Assembly (NCBI RefSeq): GCF_016907515.1
Contig: NZ_JAFBBY010000001.1
Location: forward strand, 4,836,001 to 4,900,000
Source of the DNA: Nocardioides nitrophenolicus
GTDB taxonomy: Bacteria; Actinomycetota; Actinomycetes; Propionibacteriales; Nocardioidaceae
Reading direction: 5' to 3'
DNA: 64,000 nt
A model generated the notes under the pieces. That model was not told where the DNA came from and searched no databases. It saw nothing but the letters and a program-made list of their open reading frames with translations. This document shows positions 47,078 to 55,383 of the stretch, piece by piece. Both the position numbers and the translations under genes were made by a program. Every line of letters starts with the position of its first letter. The first letter of the stretch is position 1.

Positions 47078-49285
47078 ATGCCCGACAACACCCAGCACAC
47101 CGAGCCCCTCGTGACGGAGGAGCCCCAAGACGCGGAGCAGGCCGGCGGCAAGTGCCCGGTCATGCACGGCCTGATCCCGCCGACCCAGGGATCGGCCAAC
47201 CAGCAGTGGTGGCCGAACCGGCTCAACCTGAAGATCCTTGCCAAGAACCCGGCCGTCGCCGACCCCTTCGGAGGCGAGTTCGACTACAAGGCCGCCTTCC
47301 TGGCGCTCGACCTCGAGGCCGTGAAGGCCGACATCAAGGCGACGCTGACCGACTCCAAGGACTTCTGGCCGGCCGACTTCGGCCACTACGGCCCGCTCTT
47401 CGTACGGATGGCCTGGCACGCCGCCGGCACCTACCGCGCGCAGGACGGTCGCGGGGGCGCCGGCCACGGCCAGCAGCGCTTCGCGCCGACCAACTCCTGG
47501 CCCGACAACGGCAACCTCGACAAGGCGCGCCGGCTGCTGTGGCCGGTCAAGAAGAAGTACGGCAAGTCCATCTCCTGGGGAGACCTGCTGATCCTCGCCG
47601 GCAACGTCGCGCAGGAAGACATGGGCCTGCCGATCTTCGGCTTCGCCGGAGGCCGTCCCGACGTCTGGGAGGCCGACGACGACGTCTACTGGGGCCCGGA
47701 GACCGAGTGGCTCGACGACGAGCGCTACACCGGTGAGCGCGACCTCGAGGACCCGCTCGCCGCGGTCCAGATGGGTCTCATCTACGTCAACCCGGAGGGC
47801 CCCAACGGCAACCCCGACCCGTTGGCGTCGGCCGTCGACATCAAGGACACCTTCAACCGGATGGGGATGACCAACGAGGAGACCGTCGCGCTCATCGCCG
47901 GTGGTCACACCTTCGGCAAGACCCACGGCAACGGGCCGGCCGAGGCCGTCGGTCCCGAGCCGGAGGCCGCGCCGATCGAGGACCAGGGCCTCGGGTGGAT
48001 CTCGTCCCACGCCTCGGGCAAGGGCATCGACGCCATCACCTCGGGCCTGGAGGTCACCTGGACCTACCACCCCACCCGCTGGGACAACGAGTTCTTCCAC
48101 ATCCTCTTCTCCTACGAGTGGGAGCTCTTCGAGTCGCCGGCCGGCGCGAAGCAGTGGCGACCGAAGGACAACGGCGGCGCCGACCTGGTGCCCGAGTCGT
48201 TCGGCGACGGGAAGCGTGAGCCGCGGATGCTGACCTCCGACCTCGCGCTGCGCGAGGACCCGGAGTTCCGTGAGATCTCGCTGCGGTTCAAGGAGGACCA
48301 GGCCGCGTTCACCGACGCCTACGCCCGTGCCTGGTTCAAGCTGACCCACCGTGACATGGGGCCGAAGTCCCGCTACCTCGGCCCCGACGTGCCTGCCGAG
48401 GACTTCATCTGGCAGGACCCGATCCCCGCCGGCACGCCGCTGTCGGCCGACCAGGTCGGTGCGCTCAAGGCCGCGATCGCGGACTCCGGGCTCACCGTGT
48501 CGCAGCTCGTCTCGACGGCGTGGGCCTCCGCGTCGACGTACCGCAGCTCCGACAAGCGCGGCGGCGCCAACGGTGCCCGGATCGCCCTGGAGCCGCAGAG
48601 GTCGTGGGCCGTCAACCGTCCGGCCGAGCTGGCCACGGTGCTCGCGAAGCTGCAGGAGATCGCCACCGCGCAGGGCGCCTCGCTCGCCGACACCATCGTG
48701 ATCGCCGGGTCCGTGGGCGTCGAGGAGGCTGCCCGGGCGGCCGGCGTCGACATCACGGTCACGACCACCACGGGGCGCGGCGACGCGACCCAGGAGCAGA
48801 CCGACATCGAGCTGACCAACTACCTGGAGCCGAAGGCCGACGGCTTCCGGAACTACCTGGCCAAGTCCAGCAAGTTCCCGGCGGAGTTCGCCCTCATCGA
48901 CCGGGCCAACCTGCTCGGTGTCAGCGCGCCGGAGCTCACCGTCCTCATCGGCGGCCTCCGTGTCCTCGGCACCAACTGGGACGGCTCCGACCTCGGCGTC
49001 CTCACCGACCGCGTGGGCGAGCTGACGAACGACTTCTTCGTCAACCTGCTCGAGCTCGGTACGACGTGGACCGCTGTCGACGAGTCGGAGGAGGTCTTCC
49101 GCGGTACGACCGAGGACGGCCGGACCTGGACCGGCACCCGCAACGACCTGGTGTTCGGCTCCAACTCCGAGCTCCGGGCGCTGGCCGAGGTCTACGCCAG
49201 CGACGACGCGACGGAGAAGTTCGTCCATGACTTCGTGGCCGCCTGGACCAAGGTAATGGACGCGGACCGCTGGGACCTGCGCTGA
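47078..49285 (+). CDS. katG: Catalase-peroxidase
   Basis: A haem enzyme that removes hydrogen peroxide by catalase and peroxidase cycles; in mycobacteria it also activates isoniazid. The 735 residues are of usual length. The distal pocket is in [19 protein letters not shown] (Arg, Trp, His about 109-113), the Tyr of the Met-Tyr-Trp cross-link in [11 protein letters not shown], and the proximal His in [14 protein letters not shown] (about 275). The C-terminal half is the second, haem-free copy. ATG 47078 follows GGAAGGAA. It is cotranscribed with furA and ends in a strong terminator. Confidence 0.97.
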   Translation: MPDNTQHTEPLVTEEPQDAEQAGGKCPVMHGLIPPTQGSANQQWWPNRLNLKILAKNPAVADPFGGEFDYKAAFLALDLEAVKADIKATLTDSKDFWPADFGHYGPLFVRMAWHAAGTYRAQDGRGGAGHGQQRFAPTNSWPDNGNLDKARRLLWPVKKKYGKSISWGDLLILAGNVAQEDMGLPIFGFAGGRPDVWEADDDVYWGPETEWLDDERYTGERDLEDPLAAVQMGLIYVNPEGPNGNPDPLASAVDIKDTFNRMGMTNEETVALIAGGHTFGKTHGNGPAEAVGPEPEAAPIEDQGLGWISSHASGKGIDAITSGLEVTWTYHPTRWDNEFFHILFSYEWELFESPAGAKQWRPKDNGGADLVPESFGDGKREPRMLTSDLALREDPEFREISLRFKEDQAAFTDAYARAWFKLTHRDMGPKSRYLGPDVPAEDFIWQDPIPAGTPLSADQVGALKAAIADSGLTVSQLVSTAWASASTYRSSDKRGGANGARIALEPQRSWAVNRPAELATVLAKLQEIATAQGASLADTIVIAGSVGVEEAARAAGVDITVTTTTGRGDATQEQTDIELTNYLEPKADGFRNYLAKSSKFPAEFALIDRANLLGVSAPELTVLIGGLRVLGTNWDGSDLGVLTDRVGELTNDFFVNLLELGTTWTAVDESEEVFRGTTEDGRTWTGTRNDLVFGSNSELRALAEVYASDDATEKFVHDFVAAWTKVMDADRWDLR

Positions 49286-49310
49286 GCGCCTGACCCATCG
49301 ACGCATCGAG

Positions 49311-49339
49311 CGGAGGCCGCCCCGACCGGGCGGCCTCCG
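49311..49339 (+). terminator. Terminator after katG
   Basis: CGGAGGCCGCCC and GGGCGGCCTCCG form a perfect 12-bp stem with a 5-nt loop, followed by TGCCTTTTCC. It starts 26 nt after the katG stop. Confidence 0.88.
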
Positions 49340-49361
49340 TGCCTTTTCCCGGACCGCCCGG

Positions 49362-49367
49362 CAGGAT
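49362..49367 (+). promoter_or_regulatory. Possible -10 element of the N-acetyltransferase gene
   Basis: CAGGAT, 6 nt before ATG 49374; a weak match. Confidence 0.3.
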
Positions 49368-49373
49368 GGGGTC

Positions 49374-49685
49374 ATGACCGACGCTCCGGACAACACCGGC
49401 ATCGACTACGTCCACGTCCCCGAGAGGCACCGCTACGAGATCCGCGACGGCGAGACCCTCGTGGGCTTCACGCAGTACCGGCTGCCCGACGAGAGCCACG
49501 TCGACTTCGTCCACACCGAGGTCGACGACGCGTACGGCGGCCGCGGGCTCGCCGGCGAGCTGGTGGCCGCGGCGCTGGCCGACGTCCGCGAGCAGGGCAA
49601 GCGGATCATCGCGCACTGCCCCTACGTCGCCCGGTGGATCACCAAGCACCCGGAGTACGACGACATCACCGACCCGGCTGCATGA
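49374..49685 (+). CDS. Short GNAT-fold N-acetyltransferase (YjdJ-like)
   Basis: A 103-residue protein of the compact N-acetyltransferase group (COG2388-like): RYEIRDGETLVGFTQYRL, then the acetyl-CoA loop VDDAYGGRGLAGELVAAALADVREQGKRI (Q/R-x-x-G-x-G/A equivalent GGRGLAGEL), and CPYVARWITKHPEY at the end. The acceptor is unknown. Its last bases overlap the start of the next gene (ATGA), so the two are coupled. Confidence 0.85.
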   Translation: MTDAPDNTGIDYVHVPERHRYEIRDGETLVGFTQYRLPDESHVDFVHTEVDDAYGGRGLAGELVAAALADVREQGKRIIAHCPYVARWITKHPEYDDITDPAA

Positions 49686-50146
49686 GCGCGACCGAGCGGC
49701 GCCGCGACGTCTATCTCGACAAGTCCCACCCCACGTCGTACCAGGCCGCGGCGGCGCTCGCCCTCGAGGTCGGCGCCGCGGCCGAGGCGGCCGGCCTGGA
49801 CCGGCGGATCGTCGAGCTGGTCAACGTCCGCGTCTCGCAGATCAACGGCTGTGCCTACTGTCTCGACCTGCACCGGCGCCGGGCCGTCGAGGCGGGGGAG
49901 TCCGAGCGCCGGCTGATCGTGCTCGACGCCTGGGCGGAGACCGCGCTGTTCAGCGAGCAGGAGCGTGCGGCGCTGCAGCTGGCCGAGTCGATCACCCGGC
50001 TGCCGGAGCCCGACGAGCGACGGTACGCCGAGGACGAGGCCCGCGCGGTGCTGGGCGACGAGGCCTACGGCGCGCTCGCGTGGGTCGCGATCACGATGAA
50101 CGCCTTCAACCGGATCTCGATCACCAGCCACCACCCGGTTCGGTAG
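49682..50146 (+). CDS. Carboxymuconolactone decarboxylase (AhpD-like) family protein
   Basis: A 154-residue all-helical protein with the AhpD-type redox motif INGCAYCLDLHRRRAVEAG (CxxC about 56-59, followed by the proton-relay His). Such proteins act as peroxidatic or disulfide reductases, and close relatives are commonly placed near stress genes; here katG and furA lie just upstream. Coupling to an acetyltransferase gene is by an ATGA overlap. The exact partner is unknown. Confidence 0.88.
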   Translation: MSATERRRDVYLDKSHPTSYQAAAALALEVGAAAEAAGLDRRIVELVNVRVSQINGCAYCLDLHRRRAVEAGESERRLIVLDAWAETALFSEQERAALQLAESITRLPEPDERRYAEDEARAVLGDEAYGALAWVAITMNAFNRISITSHHPVR

Positions 50147-50263
50147 TCGTTCACCTCGCGCACCCCTCGCGGCCAACTGCTGCTGGTGATCGGTTGACGC
50201 GGGCTCCCTAGCCTCCGGGCGGTCGCGCCGATCGGCGGCGCGGAGGAAAGGGACATCCCGAGC

Positions 50264-52009
50264 ATGCGATCTCGCATCAAGACCACCGCCCTGGCCGCGG
50301 TGCTGCTGGCCGGCACCGTGGGTGTCGGGGCGGGCCTGGGCGACCAGGCCACCGCTGCCGACCCGGCCCCGGGCAAGGCCAAGAACGTCATCTACCTGCT
50401 GGGCGACGGCATGGGCCGCACCCACGTGACCGCGGGCCGCCAGCGCTTCTACGGCGCCGACGGCAAGCTCAACATGGAGACCATGCCGGTGGTCGGCCAG
50501 GTGTCGACGTACGCCGTGGAGAAGAACTCGGGCCAGCCCGGTGCGGCCGACTTCCACCCCAACCTGGTCACCGACTCCGCGTCGGCCGCCACCGCGTGGT
50601 CGTCGGGCATCAAGACCTACAACGCCGCGCTCGGCGTCGACGCCAAGGGCAACCTGGCCCCGACCGTCATGGAGCAGGCACACGCCGCCGGGCTCGCCAC
50701 CGGCAACGTGTCGACCGCCGAGATCACCGACGCCACCCCGGCCGGCCAGATGTCGCACGCGCTGCTGCGCGGCTGCCAGGGGCCGGCGTACTCGGCCGCG
50801 GCGTGCCAGGACACCACGATCACCGGCACCGAGCTGCCGACCAGCGACGTCCGGGTCACCCCGATCGCCGACCAGATCGCCCGCAACCAGGTGGCCGACG
50901 TCATCCTCGGCGGCGGCAACGGCCGCTTCGACCAGGCCGACGAGGACGCGCTGAAGGCCAACGGGTACACCGTCCTCGGCTCACCCGGCACCCAGACGGT
51001 CGCCACCAAGTCCGACCTCGCGGCGGCGTCCGGGCAGAAGGTCTTCGGCCTGTTCAACAAGGGCAACCTGACCGTCGAGAAGTACAAGCAGGACAACGCC
51101 GGCTCGGCGCAGGCCCAGGAGCCGACCGTCGCCGCGATGACCACCAAGGCGATCAGCCTGCTCAAGGCCAAGAGCGACGCCACCGGCGGCAAGGGCTTCT
51201 ACCTGCAGGTCGAGGGCGCCCTCATCGACAAGCGCTCGCACGCCAACGACGCCGCGCAGACGCTCGAGGAGATCAAGGCGTTCGACGACGCGGTCAAGGT
51301 CGCGCTCGACTTCGCCAAGGCCGACGGCAACACCCTGGTGATCGTCACCGCCGACCACGAGTGCGCCGGCTTCAACATCATCGAGCACGGCAGCTTCACC
51401 AACGCCGAGGCCGACCACGCGCCGGTCAACGTCGACTCGGGCAACACCGCCAACAACTCGACCCCCTCGCGGCCGAGCAACCAGGCCAAGGACGCCGGCC
51501 GCACCGAGTTCGCCCCGGCCACCTTCCGCACCAAGGACGACCCGGTCGGCGTGACCGACGGATCGCCGCAGGCCAGCCTCTGGCTGAGCTACCTGTCGGG
51601 CAACCACACCGGCGCCGACGTCCCGATCTTCGCCTACGGCCCCGGCTCGTCCGCGATCAGCGCCGAGATCGACAACACCGACCTGTTCGGCATCGTCCGC
51701 AGCGCGCTCAACCTCGACGGCTCGGCCGTCCCGGCCAAGGCCGCGTCGAGCACCGCGATCAAGGCGCCGAAGACGGTCAAGGCGGGAAAGAAGGTGGCCG
51801 TCCGGGTCACCGTCACCCCCGCCGCCGCGACCGGATCGGTCAAGATCCTCGACAAGGGCAAGGTGGTCAAGACCGTCGCCGTGTCCGGCGCGAGCGTCAA
51901 GGTGAAGCTCAAGCTCAAGAAGGGCAAGCACAAGCTGCAGGCGCAGTACGCCGGCAGCACGTCCTACAACCCGTCGACGTCGCCGACGGTGAAGGTCCAC
52001 GTGCGCTGA
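50264..52009 (+). CDS. Secreted alkaline phosphatase with C-terminal Ig-like tail
   Basis: A 581-residue exported phosphomonoesterase. The signal peptide covers about 1-31. The catalytic body has KNVIYLLGDGMGRTHVTAG (metal-binding Asp about 48), VTDSASAATAWSSG with the nucleophile Ser near 105, QVEGALIDKRSHANDA, VIVTADHECAGF and the late His in PIFAYGPGSS context. The last 85 residues form a Lys-rich Ig-like (Big_3-type) domain: PKTVKAGKKVAVRVTVTPAAATGSVKILDKGK, ending KLKLKKGKHKLQAQYAGSTSYNPS. It would release phosphate from organic compounds outside the cell. A lipoprotein gene follows after 2 nt, so the pair is cotranscribed. AGGAAAGG lies upstream of ATG 50264. Confidence 0.92.
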   Translation: MRSRIKTTALAAVLLAGTVGVGAGLGDQATAADPAPGKAKNVIYLLGDGMGRTHVTAGRQRFYGADGKLNMETMPVVGQVSTYAVEKNSGQPGAADFHPNLVTDSASAATAWSSGIKTYNAALGVDAKGNLAPTVMEQAHAAGLATGNVSTAEITDATPAGQMSHALLRGCQGPAYSAAACQDTTITGTELPTSDVRVTPIADQIARNQVADVILGGGNGRFDQADEDALKANGYTVLGSPGTQTVATKSDLAAASGQKVFGLFNKGNLTVEKYKQDNAGSAQAQEPTVAAMTTKAISLLKAKSDATGGKGFYLQVEGALIDKRSHANDAAQTLEEIKAFDDAVKVALDFAKADGNTLVIVTADHECAGFNIIEHGSFTNAEADHAPVNVDSGNTANNSTPSRPSNQAKDAGRTEFAPATFRTKDDPVGVTDGSPQASLWLSYLSGNHTGADVPIFAYGPGSSAISAEIDNTDLFGIVRSALNLDGSAVPAKAASSTAIKAPKTVKAGKKVAVRVTVTPAAATGSVKILDKGKVVKTVAVSGASVKVKLKLKKGKHKLQAQYAGSTSYNPSTSPTVKVHVR

Positions 52010-52011
52010 CC

Positions 52012-52551
52012 ATGAAGCTCCGCACCACTGCCGTCTCGGTCGCCGCCGCGCTCGCCCTCGCGGGCTGCGGCGGCGCCGGGAACGGCGGCGGCTCCGCCGC
52101 CTCCGACCCCTCGTCCGAACCGTCGACAGCCCCGAGCCCGGTGATGGTCACCTCCTTCCCGGACCTCCCGGCCCCCACCGGCGAGCCGGACCTGCCGGGC
52201 ATCACCTCGGCCGCCCCGGCGACGAGCGGCACCGTGGGTCACATCCCCGGGCCGTTCGACGACCGCTTCCGGCTCGGCGAGCTGAGCTTCGACGGCCACC
52301 AGGTCACCGGCTCGCTCGACATCACCAGCGACGTCTCGGACCTGCTGGAGCTGCAGGTGCTGGCCGGCTTCTACGACGCGTCCGGTGCGCTCATCGGGCG
52401 GGCCCGGTTCACCCACCACCTCGACGAGGAGACCCACCACGAGGACGGTCCGCCCTCGGAGTACGAGGCGTTCCGGATCGTCGTACCGAAGCGACTGCGG
52501 GGCCAGGCGGTCTCGGCGGCGGTCGGCGTACCTGTGCTGGTCAACGAGTAG
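52012..52551 (+). CDS. Predicted lipoprotein of unknown function
   Basis: A 179-residue protein with a lipoprotein signal peptide (lipobox LAGC, Cys at 19), a Ser/Pro/Gly-rich linker of about 60 residues and a beta-type C-terminal domain of about 95 residues (FDDRFRLGELSFDGHQVTGSLDITSDVSDLLELQVLAGFYD). The domain resembles FxLYD-like or similar extracytoplasmic beta modules, which is uncertain. It begins 2 nt after the alkaline phosphatase stop. Repeat ladder 2 starts 4 nt after its TAG. Confidence 0.78.
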   Translation: MKLRTTAVSVAAALALAGCGGAGNGGGSAASDPSSEPSTAPSPVMVTSFPDLPAPTGEPDLPGITSAAPATSGTVGHIPGPFDDRFRLGELSFDGHQVTGSLDITSDVSDLLELQVLAGFYDASGALIGRARFTHHLDEETHHEDGPPSEYEAFRIVVPKRLRGQAVSAAVGVPVLVNE

Positions 52552-52554
52552 CGC

Positions 52555-52696
52555 GACCCGGCAGAAACTGGCTGTTAGATCCCGCCGACCCGGCAGAAAG
52601 TGGCTCGGCATGGAGCCAGTTTCTGCCGGGTCAGCGCAATTCCAGCGCCAGTTTCTGCCGGGTCAGCGCAAATCCCGGGCCAGTTTCTGCCGGGTC
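52555..52696. repeat. Extragenic repeat ladder 2: two direct plus three inverted 17-nt cores at 32-nt pitch
   Basis: Cores GACCCGGCAGAAASTGG lie at 52555-52571 and 52587-52603. A 12-nt centre (52604-52615) separates them from reverse complements at 52616-52632, 52648-52664 and 52680-52696. Pitch is exactly 32 nt throughout, with 15-nt spacers and the same 12-nt centre size as ladder 1, 32 kb away. All five cores are intact. Spacers read in core direction end in GCGCT or CGCC, as in ladder 1. It lies between the convergent lipoprotein and SDR genes, whose stops are 4 and 15 nt away. Confidence 0.88.
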
Positions 52697-52710
52697 GCGC
52701 ACAACAAGAG

Positions 52711-53472
52711 TCAGGTGATGGTCATCCCGCCGTCGACGGCGAGGGTCTGGCCGGTGACATAGCCGGCGGCGTCGGAGGCCAGGTAGACGACGGTGGCGGC
52801 CAGCTCGCGGGGGTCGCCCTTGCGGCCGGCGGGGATCCGGGCCTGCTGGGAGTCGAGGTAGCCGGGCGGGTAGCTGTCGGTCATCTCGGAGGTGAAGAAG
52901 CCCGGGGCGATCGCGTTGACCCGGATTCCCTTGCGCCCGGTCCACTGCTGGGCCAGGTCGCGGGTCAGCCCGATGACGCCGGCCTTCGACGCGGCGTAGG
53001 CGGCCTGGGGAAGGCCGGCGGTGGTGATGCCGAGCACCGAGGAGATGTTGATGATGCTCGAGCCCGGCTGCATCACGCGCCCGCACGCCTGGGCCATCCA
53101 GTAGCTGCCGTTGAGGTTGATGTCGATGACCTGGGTGAACTGCTCGGGCGTCTCCCGGGTGGCGGGTACGGCGGTCCCGACGCCGGCGTTGTTGACCAGG
53201 ATGTCCACGTGGCCCAGCTCGGTCATCGCCGCGTCGACGAGGGCCTGGCAGGACGCCGGGTCGGCGACGTCGGTCTGCACCGACACGGCCCGGCGGCCGG
53301 CGGCCTCCACGAGCGCGGCGGTGTCGGCGAGGCGCTCGACGCGCCGGGCGCCGAGGACGACGTCGGCGCCGGCCTCGGCGAGAGCCCGGGCGAAGTCGAC
53401 GCCGAGCCCGGAGCTGGCGCCGGTGACGACGGCGACCTTGCCGTCGAGGCGGAAGAGATCAGTGACGGTCAT
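52711..53472 (-). CDS. SDR family oxidoreductase
   Basis: A 253-residue classical short-chain dehydrogenase of the FabG-like group. TGASSGLGVDFA (about 17-28) binds the cofactor, NNAG is in LVNNAGVGT, the catalytic Ser in NISSVLG, and YAASK (about 160-164) is intact; the C-terminal DAAGYVTGQTLAVDGGMTIT is the common substrate-loop ending. An Arg pair (GARRVERL) after the second strand suggests NADP preference, which is inference. ATG 53472 has TACCGT 6 nt upstream. It is the convergent neighbour of repeat ladder 2. Confidence 0.93.
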   Translation of the reverse strand: MTVTDLFRLDGKVAVVTGASSGLGVDFARALAEAGADVVLGARRVERLADTAALVEAAGRRAVSVQTDVADPASCQALVDAAMTELGHVDILVNNAGVGTAVPATRETPEQFTQVIDINLNGSYWMAQACGRVMQPGSSIINISSVLGITTAGLPQAAYAASKAGVIGLTRDLAQQWTGRKGIRVNAIAPGFFTSEMTDSYPPGYLDSQQARIPAGRKGDPRELAATVVYLASDAAGYVTGQTLAVDGGMTIT

Positions 53473-53478
53473 GGGGGC

Positions 53479-53484
53479 ACGGTA
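53479..53484 (-). promoter_or_regulatory. Predicted -10 element of the SDR gene (leaderless)
   Basis: TACCGT, 6 nt before ATG 53472. Confidence 0.55.
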
Positions 53485-53533
53485 GTGGCCGGGCCACGTC
53501 CGCCCCGCCGACGGGGCGCGCGCGACGACCAAC

Positions 53534-53550
53534 TAAGGTCTACCTAACTT
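53534..53550 (+). promoter_or_regulatory. Inverted repeat and -10 before the ABC exporter gene
   Basis: TAAGGT and ACCTAA are separated by CT (53534-53547), and TAACTT (53545-53550) is the likely -10. The half-sites resemble those of DtxR/IdeR iron-regulator boxes but the spacing is shorter, so iron control is only a guess. Confidence 0.35.
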
Positions 53551-53574
53551 CTCGTCGACCCGAAGGAGAGCCCG

Positions 53575-55353
53575 GTGGAGCCGGTGATCGAGCGACCGCT
53601 GGCCGCGCTGTGGCAGCGCTACCGCCGCTACCGCGGCCGGTTCGTGCTCGCGGTCGCGATGTCGACGCTGAACAAGCTCGCCGACGTGGTCCCCGAGCTG
53701 CTCATCGGCGCGGCCGTCGACGTCGTCGTCCGCGGCTCCGACTCGTTCGTCGCCGGCCTGGTCGGCGCCGAGTCGCGCCATGCCCAGCTGGCGTGGCTGG
53801 CCGTCATCAACATCGTCGTCTGGGTGGTCGAGTCGGCCTCGGAGTACGCCGCCGCCGTGCTCTGGCGCGGCCTGGCCCAGGCCATCGAGCACGACCTGCG
53901 GGTCGAGGCCTACGACCACGCGCAGCACCTGCACCTCGGCTGGCACGAGTCGCGGACCACCGGGGCGACCCTCGCCACCCTCAACGACGACGTCAACCAG
54001 CTCGAGCGGATGCTCGACATCGGCCTGCCCGCGATCCTGCAGACCGCGCTCAACGTGCTGCTCGTCGGGATCGTGTTCGCCCTCGCCTCCTGGCAGCTCC
54101 TGCTCTACGCCTTCCTGCCCATCCCCGTCATCGTGCTCGGCTCGCTGGTCTTCCAGCGTCGCCTCGAGCCGCTGTACGACGACGTGCGCGAGAAGGTCGG
54201 CGACCTGTCCGGCGCCCTGAGCGCCAACCTGGCCGGCATCGCCACCATCAAGTCCTTCACCGCCGAGGACCGGGAGCGGGACCGGATCGAGCAGGTCTCC
54301 GGCGCCTACCGCGACACCAACCTGCGCGCCATCCGCTCCTCGGCCGCGTTCGTCCCCCTGGTGCGGATGGCGATCCTCGCCGGCTTCACCTGCACCCTGC
54401 TGCTCGGCGGCTGGGCCACCCTCGACGGCGACCTGGAGCTGGGCCTCTACTCCGTCCTGGTCTTCATGACCCAGCGGCTGCTCTGGCCGATGACCGACGT
54501 TGCCGAGGTGCTCGACCTCTACCAGCGCGGTCGCGCGTCGACCGCCCGGATCCTCGCGCTGCTCGCCGAGCCGGTCACGGTGCCCGCCGGCGCGCGGCGC
54601 CTGGCGAAGCCGGTCCGTGGCCGGGTCGAGCTGCGCTCCGTCCGCGCCGGGTACGCCGACGGCCCGGACGTGCTGCACGACCTGGACCTCGTCGTGCCGG
54701 CGGGGGAGACGCACGCGATCGTCGGCCCCACCGGCGCCGGCAAGTCCTCGCTGCTGCGGCTGGTGCTGCGCTTCGACGACCCGCGTTCCGGCGCCGTCCT
54801 GCTCGACGGCAGCGACGTCCGCGAGCTCGACTGGGACTCGCTGCGCGGGTCGGTGGGCTACGTCGCCCAGGACGTCTACCTGTTCTCCGGCACGATCGCG
54901 GACAACATCGCCTACGGCCGGCCCGACGCGACCCGCGCCCAGGTGGTCGCCGCGGCGGAGGCCGCCGCCGTGGCGTCGTACGTCGAGGGGCTGGCCGACG
55001 GCTACGACACCTGGGTCGGCGAGCGCGGCGTGACCCTCTCCGGCGGGCAGCGGCAGCGGATCGCGCTGGCGCGGGCGCTGCTGCGCGAGCCGGCACTGCT
55101 GGTCCTCGACGAGGCGACCAGCGCGGTCGACAACGAGACCGAGGCGGCGATCCAGCGCTCGCTGCGCGTCGCGGGGGAGCGGTGCACCACGATCGTGGTC
55201 GCGCACCGCCTGTCGACGGTGCGTCATGCCCACCGGATCTGGGTCCTCGACGGCGGCCGGGTGGCCGAGGCGGGCACCCACGACGAGCTGGTCGCGCTCG
55301 ACGGCGCCTATGCCGCGCTGTGGCGGGTCCAGACGGGCGAGGCCGAAGCCTGA
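53575..55353 (+). CDS. ABC exporter, fused permease and ATPase
   Basis: A 592-residue half transporter that would act as a homodimer. An N-terminal six-helix transmembrane domain (about 20-310) is followed by the nucleotide-binding domain with Walker A GPTGAGKSSLLRL (about 383-395), the Q-loop YVAQDVYLF, signature LSGGQRQRIALARALLR (about 488), Walker B LLVLDEATSAVD (about 508) and the H-loop VVAHRLSTV. All ATPase elements are intact. The substrate is unknown; lipid, drug and siderophore exporters share this layout. GTG 53575 follows GAAGGAG. No second half-transporter gene is adjacent. Confidence 0.93.
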   Translation: MEPVIERPLAALWQRYRRYRGRFVLAVAMSTLNKLADVVPELLIGAAVDVVVRGSDSFVAGLVGAESRHAQLAWLAVINIVVWVVESASEYAAAVLWRGLAQAIEHDLRVEAYDHAQHLHLGWHESRTTGATLATLNDDVNQLERMLDIGLPAILQTALNVLLVGIVFALASWQLLLYAFLPIPVIVLGSLVFQRRLEPLYDDVREKVGDLSGALSANLAGIATIKSFTAEDRERDRIEQVSGAYRDTNLRAIRSSAAFVPLVRMAILAGFTCTLLLGGWATLDGDLELGLYSVLVFMTQRLLWPMTDVAEVLDLYQRGRASTARILALLAEPVTVPAGARRLAKPVRGRVELRSVRAGYADGPDVLHDLDLVVPAGETHAIVGPTGAGKSSLLRLVLRFDDPRSGAVLLDGSDVRELDWDSLRGSVGYVAQDVYLFSGTIADNIAYGRPDATRAQVVAAAEAAAVASYVEGLADGYDTWVGERGVTLSGGQRQRIALARALLREPALLVLDEATSAVDNETEAAIQRSLRVAGERCTTIVVAHRLSTVRHAHRIWVLDGGRVAEAGTHDELVALDGAYAALWRVQTGEAEA

Positions 55354-55371
55354 GTCGGGGCCCCGGCCGAC

Positions 55372-55377
55372 TATCCT
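55372..55377 (+). promoter_or_regulatory. Predicted -10 element of leuS (leaderless)
   Basis: TATCCT, 6 nt before GTG 55384. It decides GTG 55384 over the in-frame TTG 55378. Confidence 0.6.
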
Positions 55378-55383
55378 TTGGCC

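Noticed and set aside
50194..50214. TTGACG/TAGCCT as alkaline phosphatase promoter
   Set aside because: The spacer is 9 nt, too short for one promoter.
53534..53547. A true DtxR/IdeR iron box before the ABC exporter
   Set aside because: The half-sites match, but the spacing is 2 nt while the known box is longer; kept only as a weak candidate.
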